The notes: generated by a model from the sequence alone, not told the origin. A stretch of DNA of 22,896 nt from an uncultured Oscillospiraceae bacterium (GCA_910587205.1 CAJULZ010000034.1:1-22896), one strand, 5' to 3'; numbered from the stretch's first letter, positions 16,118-22,762 are shown. Made by a program: numbers and translations.

Positions 16118-17290
16118 ATGGATATGAGTGGAAAAATTGACCCGGCGATCCTGCCGGTGGGGTGTTTTGACGGCGATTTGGACCTGTTTGAGAGTCAATA
16201 CGCCGTCCCGGACGGCGTGACGTACAATTCCCACGTGGTCTTGGATGAAAAGACGGTGGTGCTGGACACAGTGGACGTCCGGAAGGTGGGGGAATGGCTG
16301 GACAATGTGGAGCGCGCCCTGGGGGGGCGCACGCCGGATTACCTGGTGGTCCACCACATGGAGCCAGACCACGCCAGCGGCGTGTCAGCGCTGGCGGACA
16401 AGTACCCGGAGATGGCTGTTGTGGGCAACGCCAAGACCTTCCCCATGCTGGCGGCCTTCACCGGGCGGGACTTCTCCAGCCGCGCCCTGGTGGTGAAGGA
16501 GGGGGATACTCTGGAGTTGGGCGCCCACGCGCTCACCTTCTACATGGCCCCTATGGTCCACTGGCCGGAGGTGATGGTGTCCTACGAGCGGGCAAGTAAA
16601 ACCTTGTTCTCCGCGGACGCCTTCGGCCGCTTCGGTCCGGTGGACCCGGAGCTGCCCTGGGCGGACGAGGCCCGGCGGTACTACCTGAATATCGTAGGCA
16701 AGTACGGCGTGCAGGTGCAGGCGCTGCTGAAAAAGGCGGCGGGGCTGGAGATCCAAACCGTCTGCCCCCTCCACGGCCCCGACCTGTCCGGGGCGGCGCT
16801 GGAGTTGGCCCTGGAGAAATACGGCCTGTGGAGCAGCTATGCCCCGGAGGAGCGGGGGGTGCTGGTGGCGTACGCCTCCATCCACGGCAATACCGCCCGG
16901 GCGGCGCTGGAGCTGGCGGAGATGCTCAAAGGGGAGGGGCTGGCTGCGGAGGCCTTCGACCTCGCCCGGCGGGACTGGGCCCAAGCCGTGGCCGGGGCGT
17001 TCCGGTACGGCGGGCTGGTGCTGGCTGCGTCCAGCTATGACGCGGGGGTATTCCCGCCCATGGCCCAGTTCCTGGCGCGGCTGAAGCATAAGGGCTTCCG
17101 GGACCGCGTGGTGGGCATGGTGGAGAACGGTTCCTGGGGCCCCACCGCCATGAAGACCATGCTGACCGAGCTGGAAAGCATGAAGGGGCTCACCATCCTG
17201 GAGCCGAAAATCACCATCCGCTCCGCTGCCACGGACGAGAACCGGGCGCAGATGAGGGAGCTGGCCCGTGCCATGGCCGGGGCCATCTGA
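16118..17290 (+). CDS. fprA: Flavodiiron protein (A-type)
   Basis: This 390-residue cytoplasmic enzyme reduces oxygen to water, or nitric oxide to nitrous oxide, and protects anaerobes from both. The beta-lactamase-like domain carries the complete di-iron ligand set: His80, Glu82, Asp84 and His85 (HMEPDH), His148 (MVHWPE), Asp167 (SADAFG) and His219 (CPLHGP). The flavodoxin domain starts near residue 247, with the FMN phosphate loop YASIHGNTAR and the later NGSWGPTA motif. No rubredoxin or reductase domain is fused, so it is the short class and needs a separate electron donor. ATG at 16118 has AGGGAGG eight bases upstream. It has its own promoter and terminator and is divergent from the DegV gene. 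Confidence 0.96.
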   Translation: MDMSGKIDPAILPVGCFDGDLDLFESQYAVPDGVTYNSHVVLDEKTVVLDTVDVRKVGEWLDNVERALGGRTPDYLVVHHMEPDHASGVSALADKYPEMAVVGNAKTFPMLAAFTGRDFSSRALVVKEGDTLELGAHALTFYMAPMVHWPEVMVSYERASKTLFSADAFGRFGPVDPELPWADEARRYYLNIVGKYGVQVQALLKKAAGLEIQTVCPLHGPDLSGAALELALEKYGLWSSYAPEERGVLVAYASIHGNTARAALELAEMLKGEGLAAEAFDLARRDWAQAVAGAFRYGGLVLAASSYDAGVFPPMAQFLARLKHKGFRDRVVGMVENGSWGPTAMKTMLTELESMKGLTILEPKITIRSAATDENRAQMRELARAMAGAI

Positions 17291-17294
17291 GAAA

Positions 17295-17346
17295 ACGTGC
17301 GTTTCATATGAAGCAAAAATAAAGAACGCGCGTTTCACGTGAAACG
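17295..17346. promoter_or_regulatory. Tandem parS-like palindromes
   Basis: The 16-base palindrome CGTTTCACGTGAAACG at 17331-17346 matches the ParB-binding parS consensus (TGTTTCACGTGAAACA) at 14 of 16 positions, differing only in the outermost pair. A related site, GCGTTTCATATGAAGC, lies at 17299-17314. The two units align over 20 bases (17295 and 17326, 16 identical) with a centre distance of 31 bases, about three helical turns. They lie between the flavodiiron stop and its terminator. A transcription-factor operator is the alternative. Confidence 0.55.
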
Positions 17347-17360
17347 GAGCAGGGAGACGA

Positions 17361-17398
17361 AACCGGCGCGGCGGGGGTACCCGCCGTGCCGGTTTTTT
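17361..17398 (+). terminator. Terminator of the flavodiiron gene
   Basis: A 14-bp stem with one wobble (ACCGGCGCGGCGGG, loop GGTA, CCCGCCGTGCCGGT) is followed by TTTTTT. On the minus strand it ends in TTTCG and may also stop the LVIVD gene, which ends at 17402. Confidence 0.92.
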
Positions 17399-17401
17399 GA
17401 T

Positions 17402-18763
17402 TCAGCGCTTGAGCCTGAGGATATACATCCCATCGTGCCAGGTGTCGATGTAGATGTAGCCGCGGTCGTCCACCACGCAGTCCTCGGTGGTGGCGATCAT
17501 GGGGCCGGGCACGGAGATTTGGAACAGCAGCTTCTCCGGGTTGGGGGGGATGAAGTAGGCGATCTCCTGGATGTAGTAAGGGTCGGACACATCAAACACC
17601 CGCAGGCCCGCGTGGAAGTAGCAGTTGTAGACCAGGTTGGGGTCGTCCTGGAGCCAGGGCTTGCCCATGGGCTCGTGGACGTTGTGGGGACCAAAGGGGC
17701 CCTGGGTCCCCACGCCGCAGTCGTTGAAATTTTTGTACGGGAAGCCCTCGGGCACCTCAGGGTAGGGAAACTCCGCCACCAGCACGGGGTCGGCGGGGTC
17801 GGACACATCGATCATGTGCAGGTTGTTCATGGGCTGGGCGCCGGGATGGCCGCTGGCGGCGATGTTCTCCTTGGTGAAGAAGGGGAAACGCTCGCCCTCG
17901 TTGGTGAGCACGGCGAAGTTCCGCCCGGTGAGGGGCAGGTAGGTGTGGCAGCGGGCCCCGCACAGCTTGCCCGCGAAGGGGGGCTGCACCATGAGCTGGG
18001 AGATGAGTTTGGGCCGGGTGGGGTCGGAGATATCCAGGATGATGCCGCCGCCGCCGAAGTAGCCCATATACAGCTCGTTGGGCCGGTCGGCGGATAGGGT
18101 GCAGGCGTGGCACATGGGCCAGTCCTTCTCCGCGGCGTGGCCCACGGGGTAGGTGCCGGGGATCATGCCGTCCTTGAACTGCTCCGGCTTCCACCAGCGG
18201 CCCACCTCCACCGGGTTGCAGGGGTCGGATATGTCCAGAATGCGGACGATGAAGCCCACAAAGCCCGGGCACTCGGCGGGCATATAGACGTATTTGCCGC
18301 CGTTGTAGGCGAAGCGGTGGACGCCCATGCCGTTGGGCAGGCCGGTGTGCCAGTGGGAGAGCAGCTTGGGGTGGACGGGGTCCTCCTTCAGATCGTAGAT
18401 CTGGAGGCCGTCGTCGGCGGGGTCGCCGGCCTTGATGCCGTGGAGGAAGGGCACGCCGCCCCCCAGGGCCACGATCAGCTTGTCGTCCGCCACCTGGATC
18501 TTGGGGGTGGACTGGGCAAAATAGACCTGGGGGTCGCTGACATAGACGCAGCCCACCACCTGGGGCCTGGCGGGGTCGGTGACATCCAGGATGTTCACTC
18601 CGGCCCCCTTGAAGGAACCGCAGTACATGTAGTACTTGTTTTCCGTTTTATACAGGGCCATCTGGAAGGCGTTGATACCGTTCAGATCGGAGAAGCCCAC
18701 CACCTCCATATTCTTGATATAGCCCTGGTTGGCCTCGCTTTTCGCGTAAAAGGGTATGGACAT
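17402..18763 (-). CDS. LVIVD-repeat beta-propeller protein, putative metal-binding enzyme of the flavonoid cluster
   Basis: This 453-residue protein has at least six LVIVD-type repeats, each with a DxSDP-like core: LDVTDPARPQVVG (59), YDLKEDPVHPKLLS (123), LDISDPCNPVEVG (176), LDISDPTRPKLIS (243), IDVSDPADPVLVA (318) and FDVSDPYYIQEIA (390). This predicts a six- or seven-bladed beta-propeller. There is no signal peptide or membrane helix, so it should be cytoplasmic. Histidines recur at comparable places: His149 (GVHRF), His219 (CHAC), His273 (RCHTY), His360/His363 (PHNVHEP) and His384 (FHAGL), which could line a central metal site as in other propeller oxygenases and selenium-binding proteins. 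ATG at 18763 has AGGAGG 9 bases upstream. It is the last gene of the flr-chi cluster but also has its own promoter. Its function is unknown to me. Confidence 0.8.
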   Translation of the reverse strand: MSIPFYAKSEANQGYIKNMEVVGFSDLNGINAFQMALYKTENKYYMYCGSFKGAGVNILDVTDPARPQVVGCVYVSDPQVYFAQSTPKIQVADDKLIVALGGGVPFLHGIKAGDPADDGLQIYDLKEDPVHPKLLSHWHTGLPNGMGVHRFAYNGGKYVYMPAECPGFVGFIVRILDISDPCNPVEVGRWWKPEQFKDGMIPGTYPVGHAAEKDWPMCHACTLSADRPNELYMGYFGGGGIILDISDPTRPKLISQLMVQPPFAGKLCGARCHTYLPLTGRNFAVLTNEGERFPFFTKENIAASGHPGAQPMNNLHMIDVSDPADPVLVAEFPYPEVPEGFPYKNFNDCGVGTQGPFGPHNVHEPMGKPWLQDDPNLVYNCYFHAGLRVFDVSDPYYIQEIAYFIPPNPEKLLFQISVPGPMIATTEDCVVDDRGYIYIDTWHDGMYILRLKR

Positions 18764-18788
18764 TTCAATCAATCCTCCTGTCACTTGG

Positions 18789-18817
18789 ATGATACCACTG
18801 AAAGCGTTTTATGGCAA
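18789..18817 (-). promoter_or_regulatory. Internal promoter of the LVIVD gene
   Basis: On the minus strand TTGCCA (18812-18817), a 17-base spacer and TATCAT (18789-18794, preceded by TG two bases earlier) lie 26 bases before the LVIVD start. The -35 box overlaps the base of a 13-bp hairpin. Confidence 0.65.
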
Positions 18818-18847
18818 TGGGCGCGCCCGGCTCAGGCGCGCCCATTG
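18815..18847 (-). other. 13-bp perfect hairpin between the membrane and LVIVD genes
   Basis: CAATGGGCGCGCC and its exact complement, 7 bases apart, form a very stable hairpin 19 bases after the membrane-protein stop. No U tract follows directly, so it is either a weak terminator or an mRNA stabiliser that splits the cluster into two expression levels. Confidence 0.6.
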
Positions 18848-18865
18848 GAAATCGATCTGGCCGGA

Positions 18866-19345
18866 TCAGGGATGCCCGCCGGGGAACGCGCCGGGGACGG
18901 GGTCCTTGCTGCACATCATTCCGGTGACGGCCAGCAGCGGCTTGAAGAAGATCGAGACGCTGACAAAGGCGGCGGCCAGCATGGGCAGGAGGGACATGGC
19001 CCAGATGTTCAGCATGCCAAAGAGGGCGAAGCCCATCTCAATGAACATCATGCTGAAGCTCATCAGGAGCACCAGCAGGAGGGAGATGAAAAAGATGCGC
19101 ACGAAATAGGCGGGGGTGCTGTCCATCTTCATCCCGAACGTCTTCACGAAGAAATTGCCGAAGCCGGGCAGGTCGATGAGGGTCTCCCAGGCCATGCATA
19201 CAAAGAAGCCGGTGAAGGAGCCGACGATGATGCTCTGGGCGGAGAGCTGGTCTGCCAAGGCCTTGCTGACGATGGTCATGATGATGCCGATGACCAGGGC
19301 CAGCCAGAAGTTGAATACCACGGGAAAGCTCGTTTTCTTGAACAT
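18866..19345 (-). CDS. Small four-helix membrane protein of the flavonoid cluster
   Basis: This 159-residue protein has four hydrophobic segments (about residues 9-29, 37-57, 79-105 and 112-135), short loops and a polar C-terminal tail. Its N-terminus FPVVFNFWLALVIGIIMTIVSKAL and the pairing of helices resemble the DUF2798 kind of small membrane protein, a family with no defined function. The conserved-looking MAWETLIDLPGFGNFF lies between helices 2 and 3. ATG at 19345 follows AAAGGAATTGGAA; a longer upstream frame overlaps a hairpin region. It lies 110 bases after chi and 102 before the LVIVD gene. A role in flavonoid uptake or in anchoring is a guess from position only. Four helices are few for a transporter unless it forms oligomers. 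Confidence 0.75.
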   Translation of the reverse strand: MFKKTSFPVVFNFWLALVIGIIMTIVSKALADQLSAQSIIVGSFTGFFVCMAWETLIDLPGFGNFFVKTFGMKMDSTPAYFVRIFFISLLLVLLMSFSMMFIEMGFALFGMLNIWAMSLLPMLAAAFVSVSIFFKPLLAVTGMMCSKDPVPGAFPGGHP

Positions 19346-19385
19346 AAGGTTCCAATTCCTTTCACGTTTAAATTGTTTCTGCATA

Positions 19386-19425
19386 TTTCCAAGCTGGAAA
19401 CAGGCGGGGGACGGTCTGTCCCCGC
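19386..19425 (-). other. Two hairpins between chi and the membrane-protein gene
   Basis: On the minus strand GCGGGGAC pairs with GTCCCCCGC (19404-19425, one bulge) and is followed by CTGTTTCC, then by TTTCCA-GCT-TGGAAA (19386-19400). These may partly terminate flr-chi transcription. No coding potential is seen in the 110-base spacer. Confidence 0.45.
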
Positions 19426-19455
19426 TTAGTGTGCGGAATGTGGAGCGCGGGGGCG

Positions 19456-20307
19456 TCACCGCATGGTGATGTAGCCCCGGTACTGGGTCAGGTTGTCGCA
19501 GGCGGCCATGTCGGACAGGAACATGCTCACGATGTAGTGGTTGGGCTTCAGGAAGGGGAACTGGGCCTGGGGGGCCTCCTTGGGGTTTTCCGCCGCCCAG
19601 TCGGGCTGGGGCATATCCCTCGTGCCCTCCACCGCGGCGGCGTACCACTCGTCGGGTCCGTCGAACCACAGCTCCACCAGACGGTGGAACTGGCAGCCCA
19701 CCACATCGTGGTAGATCTTGCTGGACACGAAGCGGTTCACCTCGGGGCGGTTCTGGAAATAGGGCACGAACACCTCGTTAAACCACTTCTCTCCCGTCTT
19801 CTCGCAGGGCCAGCGCACCACGAACTGCCAGCGGTAGTTGGGGCCGTCGTCAATGGTGCGGCCCGCGCCCTTGTAGTCGTCCTGCCAGTTGATGGGTACG
19901 TGGGCGAACACAAAGGGGGGCATCCCGTTGTCCCCTCCGGAGGAGCGGTGGGCGTCGCCGTCCATGTTATCGGTGGGGATGTCGTCGGTGTCGGGCATCA
20001 TGCCCTGCCAGCGCAGCACCACCGGCGGCATCCGTTCGGCAAAGGCGTTGACGTGCATTTCCGGGGTCATCTCGTTGACCATCCAGTAGTGCTCCGTCAT
20101 CTGCATCCGCCGGGCGCCGAACCGCTCCCCCTCGGGGGGGACAGGCAGGGCGTTGTAGAAGGCGTACTTGTTGCAGTAGGGCGCGAACTTGCTGATGCTG
20201 TCGGGCACATGGGTGGAATACAGCCAGTGCTGGAGACGGTGACGGTACTCCTCCCGGACGCAGTCCACATAGATCACGCTGCGCATGGGGCGGTATTCAA
20301 AGGACAT
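19456..20307 (-). CDS. chi: Bacterial chalcone isomerase
   Basis: This 283-residue protein matches, from memory, the chalcone isomerase of Eubacterium ramulus nearly throughout: PMRSVIYVDCV at the N-terminus, HVPDSISKFAPY, the KGAGRTIDDGPNYRW segment, FPFLKPNH, and an identical C-terminus YRGYITMR. The enzyme interconverts flavanones and chalcones by opening or closing the C ring, and the E. ramulus enzyme can also rearrange dihydroflavonols such as taxifolin. It is unrelated to the plant isomerase and has a ferredoxin-like alpha/beta-barrel fold. The lid-loop histidine reported as catalytic is kept as His33 (STHVPDS). The acidic, Gly/Ser-rich stretch at 105-127 matches a variable loop. AGGAGG lies 9 bases before the ATG and flr ends 18 bases upstream, so the two are cotranscribed. 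Length equals the known enzyme. Confidence 0.88.
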   Translation of the reverse strand: MSFEYRPMRSVIYVDCVREEYRHRLQHWLYSTHVPDSISKFAPYCNKYAFYNALPVPPEGERFGARRMQMTEHYWMVNEMTPEMHVNAFAERMPPVVLRWQGMMPDTDDIPTDNMDGDAHRSSGGDNGMPPFVFAHVPINWQDDYKGAGRTIDDGPNYRWQFVVRWPCEKTGEKWFNEVFVPYFQNRPEVNRFVSSKIYHDVVGCQFHRLVELWFDGPDEWYAAAVEGTRDMPQPDWAAENPKEAPQAQFPFLKPNHYIVSMFLSDMAACDNLTQYRGYITMR

Positions 20308-20325
20308 ACGGCGCGGCCTCCTTTT

Positions 20326-21294
20326 TTATTTCTCCGGCTTGGAGGACTGGATGAACTCGCGGTACTTCTGCTTGCGGGCCTTGGCCTCGTCGGTCTGCAT
20401 GAGGGTGCGGGCCTCGGCCTCGTTGCGCTGGATGTCGTCGCCGTGGATGAACTTGCCAGGGATGGAGTCGTGGGCATGGGGAATCCACTTCTCGGCATCG
20501 AACTCAAAGACGTACTTGCCGTCCACGTTCTTCATGACGCCCTCGGTGCCGCACAGGCAGCAGATGGCCACGCCGTCCTCCTGGAGATAGAAGTTGTTGC
20601 TGTGGCAGTAGGGGCACACGCCGGCGGGGCCCTTGTAGTCCTCGTTGAACACGCCGTGGGCGGGCACGAAGGTGCCGTCGGCGATCTTTTTGGCGGCGGC
20701 GGCCAGATCCGCGCCCATCTGGTGGGCCTTGGCGATGGCGTCGTCGTTCATCAGGATGGTGAGGGACCAGGGGAAGCAGTGGTTGTCGATGACGGTCCAC
20801 TTGGGGGTGAGGGCGTGGGTGGCGAAGTCGCACTGGATGCGGGTGGCCCAGTCGGAGCCGCCGATGCCCATGAAGGTGACCACCTTCTCCTTGAGGTACT
20901 TGGGGTCGATGGGCTTACCGCCGTGCTCCTCGGCGATCTTGGTGGCAATCATCAGGTTGCCGCGGTCCATGCGGGGGCCAAAGCGGTCCATGATGGTGTG
21001 GAAGATGCCGGGGGCGCATTTCTCGAAGATGGGGGCGGCCCAGATAATGCCGTCGGCGTCAAACATCTTGTCGATCAGCCACTGGAGGTCGTCCTTCAGG
21101 ACGCAGCCGTTGCCCCGGCCGGAGAACAGGCCCATGACGCAAGCCTTGCAGCCAGTGCAGTGCTTGATGTCCAGTTGGGTGACGTTGATAAACTCGATCT
21201 CGGCCCCGGCCTCCTGGGCGGCCATGAGGGCCTCTTTGCACAGGGAGTCGTTGGCGCCGTTGAGCGTGCCTGCGGACAGACCTAATACTTTCAT
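20326..21294 (-). CDS. flr: Flavodoxin-fold NAD(P)H-dependent reductase, probable flavone reductase (FLR)
   Basis: This 322-residue protein has an NADPH-dependent FMN-reductase (flavodoxin-like) domain: MKVLGLSAGTLNGANDSL forms the FMN phosphate loop and HCTGCKAC (Cys46, Cys49, Cys52) the short cysteine cluster seen in iron-sulfur flavoprotein relatives. The C-terminal part adds a zinc-ribbon-like CPYC...CCLC pattern (Cys227, Cys230, Cys245, Cys248). FLR of Flavonifractor plautii is an ene-reductase of this fold that reduces the C2-C3 double bond of flavones and flavonols, the first step of their breakdown. The identification rests on the adjacent chalcone isomerase, the fold and my recollection, so alignment is needed. 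AGGAGG precedes the ATG by 7 bases. It is the first gene of the operon, facing a LysR gene. Confidence 0.72.
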   Translation of the reverse strand: MKVLGLSAGTLNGANDSLCKEALMAAQEAGAEIEFINVTQLDIKHCTGCKACVMGLFSGRGNGCVLKDDLQWLIDKMFDADGIIWAAPIFEKCAPGIFHTIMDRFGPRMDRGNLMIATKIAEEHGGKPIDPKYLKEKVVTFMGIGGSDWATRIQCDFATHALTPKWTVIDNHCFPWSLTILMNDDAIAKAHQMGADLAAAAKKIADGTFVPAHGVFNEDYKGPAGVCPYCHSNNFYLQEDGVAICCLCGTEGVMKNVDGKYVFEFDAEKWIPHAHDSIPGKFIHGDDIQRNEAEARTLMQTDEAKARKQKYREFIQSSKPEK

Positions 21295-21322
21295 GGGGAA
21301 CTCCTCCTTATAATGATTACCG

Positions 21323-21384
21323 GACCAAACCGTTGGTCAGCTTACACACAAGCATATCTTAAATGGTTTTTCGGTATGTGTAAA
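21323..21384 (-). promoter_or_regulatory. flr promoter and candidate LysR operators
   Basis: On the minus strand TTTACA (21379-21384), a 17-base spacer and TAAGAT (21356-21361) form the likely flr promoter. A perfect 7-bp inverted repeat, TTACACA (21342-21348) and TGTGTAA (21377-21383), frames it, and the palindrome GACCAA-ACCG-TTGGTC (21323-21338) lies in the leader. Either could bind the divergent LysR protein. Confidence 0.6.
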
Positions 21385-21430
21385 ATGTCAAAAATGCATG
21401 GCAGGAATTCATAATTGGTTTAGATGGCGG

Positions 21431-21454
21431 AAAAAACAGGCTGTCCGGCCTGTT
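21431..21454 (-). terminator. Hairpin with U run upstream of the flr promoter
   Basis: On the minus strand AACAGGC, loop CGGACA, GCCTGTT is followed by TTTT. It precedes the flr promoter, so it probably blocks antisense readthrough from the lysR side into flr. Confidence 0.6.
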
Positions 21455-21576
21455 AGCCTTGACTAATACCGACCGGAATTGTGGGTTTCGACGGCGGGGA
21501 GCAGGCGGTTATGGGCAGAATCACGTTTTTCGGCTATTTTGCCTATGGTTGCCATGCGGAAAATAGATAAAAGGAT

Positions 21577-21605
21577 GTGACAAATGACGAAAATTCTGGT
21601 ATACT
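21577..21605 (+). promoter_or_regulatory. Promoter of the LysR gene
   Basis: GTGACA (21577-21582), a 17-base spacer ending in TGG and TATACT (21600-21605) form a promoter with an extended -10, 32 bases before the lysR start. Confidence 0.75.
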
Positions 21606-21637
21606 GGGGGAAAGGAATAAGAGAGGGGTGCAGCGGA

Positions 21638-22537
21638 ATGACGCTGAACCAATTGGAGAGCTTCCTGGTGCTGGCCCAGAGACTGAATTTTACCCAGGCG
21701 GCGGACGACTTGTTTATCTCCCAACCTGCCCTGAGCCGGATGATCTCGGCGTTGGAACAGGAGTTGGGCATCCAGCTGTTTTACCGCAGTTCCCGCAGCG
21801 TGACCCTCACCCCCGCGGGACGGGCCTTCGCCCAGGAGTGCCCCCACATCCTGGACAGCTGCCGCGCCGGGGTGGACGCGGCGCTGCTGGCCCAGCGGGG
21901 GTTCCGGGGCGAGGTATCGGTTGGCATCCTGCGGGATACCTTCGACGGCAACGCGGTGCAGATCTGCCAGCGCATGGCGGAGGAATACCCCCAGATCCAT
22001 ATCGCATTCCGGGAACTGAGCCATTCCGACCTGATCCGTGTGTTTATGGCGGGGGAGGTGGACGCCATTATCAATTATGGAGAGCCGCTGCCCGCCGAGG
22101 ATTCCGAGTCTATCATCCTCCGGCGGGACAGGCAGTGCGCGGTGGTGCCGGCGGGCTCCCCTCTGGCCCGGATGCGCAGCCTGCGCATGGAGGACTTGCG
22201 GGACGAGGACTTTGTGGTGATGTCCCGCACATCGTCCCTGCCTGGATATGGTCTGGTATGGAAAATGGCGGCGGAAGCTGGGTTTGTGCCCCGGGTGGCG
22301 GCGGAGGCCAACTATGTGCCCAGCCTGTTGATGATGGTGGCCTGCGGCACGGGCGTGAGCACGTTGACGGATGACCTGGAGTATCTGGCAAAGGGGATGG
22401 TGCATTTCATCCCGCTGGTAGGGGTGCCACTGTCCTGCCACGCGTTTACCTGGCGCAGGGATAACCAGAATCCCTCCTTGCCCTTCCTGCTGGGCGTGAT
22501 CCGGCGGGGGTTGGGACAGGAGGGCGGGCGGGCTTAG
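21638..22537 (+). CDS. LysR family transcriptional regulator
   Basis: This 299-residue regulator has the LysR winged helix-turn-helix at residues 1-60 (LNQLESFLVLAQRLNFTQAADDLFISQPALSRMISALEQELGIQLF), then a linker helix and a two-lobe periplasmic-binding-like effector domain from about residue 88. ATG at 21638 follows GAGAGGGG by 9 bases; the frame extends 18 codons upstream into the promoter and is not used. It is divergent from flr, the usual arrangement of a LysR activator with its target, so a flavonoid or a breakdown product may be the co-inducer (inference). The gene ends in a GC hairpin without a T run (22521-22550). Confidence 0.93.
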   Translation: MTLNQLESFLVLAQRLNFTQAADDLFISQPALSRMISALEQELGIQLFYRSSRSVTLTPAGRAFAQECPHILDSCRAGVDAALLAQRGFRGEVSVGILRDTFDGNAVQICQRMAEEYPQIHIAFRELSHSDLIRVFMAGEVDAIINYGEPLPAEDSESIILRRDRQCAVVPAGSPLARMRSLRMEDLRDEDFVVMSRTSSLPGYGLVWKMAAEAGFVPRVAAEANYVPSLLMMVACGTGVSTLTDDLEYLAKGMVHFIPLVGVPLSCHAFTWRRDNQNPSLPFLLGVIRRGLGQEGGRA

Positions 22538-22550
22538 ACCTGCCCGCCCT
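22521..22550 (+). terminator. Weak terminator hairpin at the lysR end
   Basis: AGGGCGGGC and its complement (12-base loop) overlap the stop codon region. The following bases are TTGCCGGG, not a T run, so termination is probably partial. Confidence 0.45.
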
Positions 22551-22578
22551 TGCCGGGAAAATAAAAATAAAAAAAGTG

Positions 22579-22607
22579 TTGACAAATGGCGTAGGATCTG
22601 CTATGAT
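22579..22607 (+). promoter_or_regulatory. Promoter of the tRNA-Ala region
   Basis: TTGACA (22579-22584), a 17-base spacer and TATGAT (22602-22607) lie 32 bases before the first tRNA-Ala-like copy. No comparable promoter stands before the second copy or the real tRNA, so one transcript probably covers all three. Confidence 0.8.
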
Positions 22608-22639
22608 TGCTCTTGCGCTGAGGAAAGCGTCAAGAATAT

Positions 22640-22688
22640 GGGGGTATAGCTCAGCTGGGAGCGCGAACAACGCACTTGCGTACCCCCA
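22640..22688 (+). pseudogene. tRNA-Ala-like mini copy 1
   Basis: The first 22 bases are identical to the 5' end of the tRNA-Ala at 22844. Two bases (AG) that the real tRNA has in its D arm are missing, yet D-stem pairing GCTC/GAGC survives with a 6-base loop. The acceptor arm GGGGGTA closes perfectly with TACCCCC (22681-22687), followed by A. The middle is only about 18 bases (a possible GCG-AACAA-CGC hairpin), with no normal anticodon or T arm and no CCA. This 49-base unit is a tRNA-like fragment, not a working tRNA. Confidence 0.7.
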
Positions 22689-22762
22689 AATGAGCACCAA
22701 AACCCGACGCGGTTCTACAATTTAACAACGGTTCCCCTAAAATTCCATATCTGGAAATATCT

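Larger units (their letters stand above)
21295..21637. other. 343-base divergent intergenic region flr / lysR
   Basis: No gene is seen here. The region is AT-richer than its flanks and holds the flr promoter with palindromes (21323-21384), a minus-strand hairpin (21431-21454) and the lysR promoter (21577-21605). The two promoters lie about 220 bases apart, wide for a LysR-controlled pair, which leaves room for several binding sites. Confidence 0.7.

Noticed and set aside
17402..18763. Plant-type quercetinase or secreted surface protein for the LVIVD gene
   Set aside because: There is no cupin motif, signal peptide or anchor; only the propeller repeats are supported.
19429..21285. A 618-codon open frame on the plus strand, and others such as 18107-19429 and 9105-10316
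   Set aside because: They lie exactly opposite well-supported genes, are full of His, Gly, Val and Leu from GC-rich antisense codons, and have no ribosome sites or family motifs.
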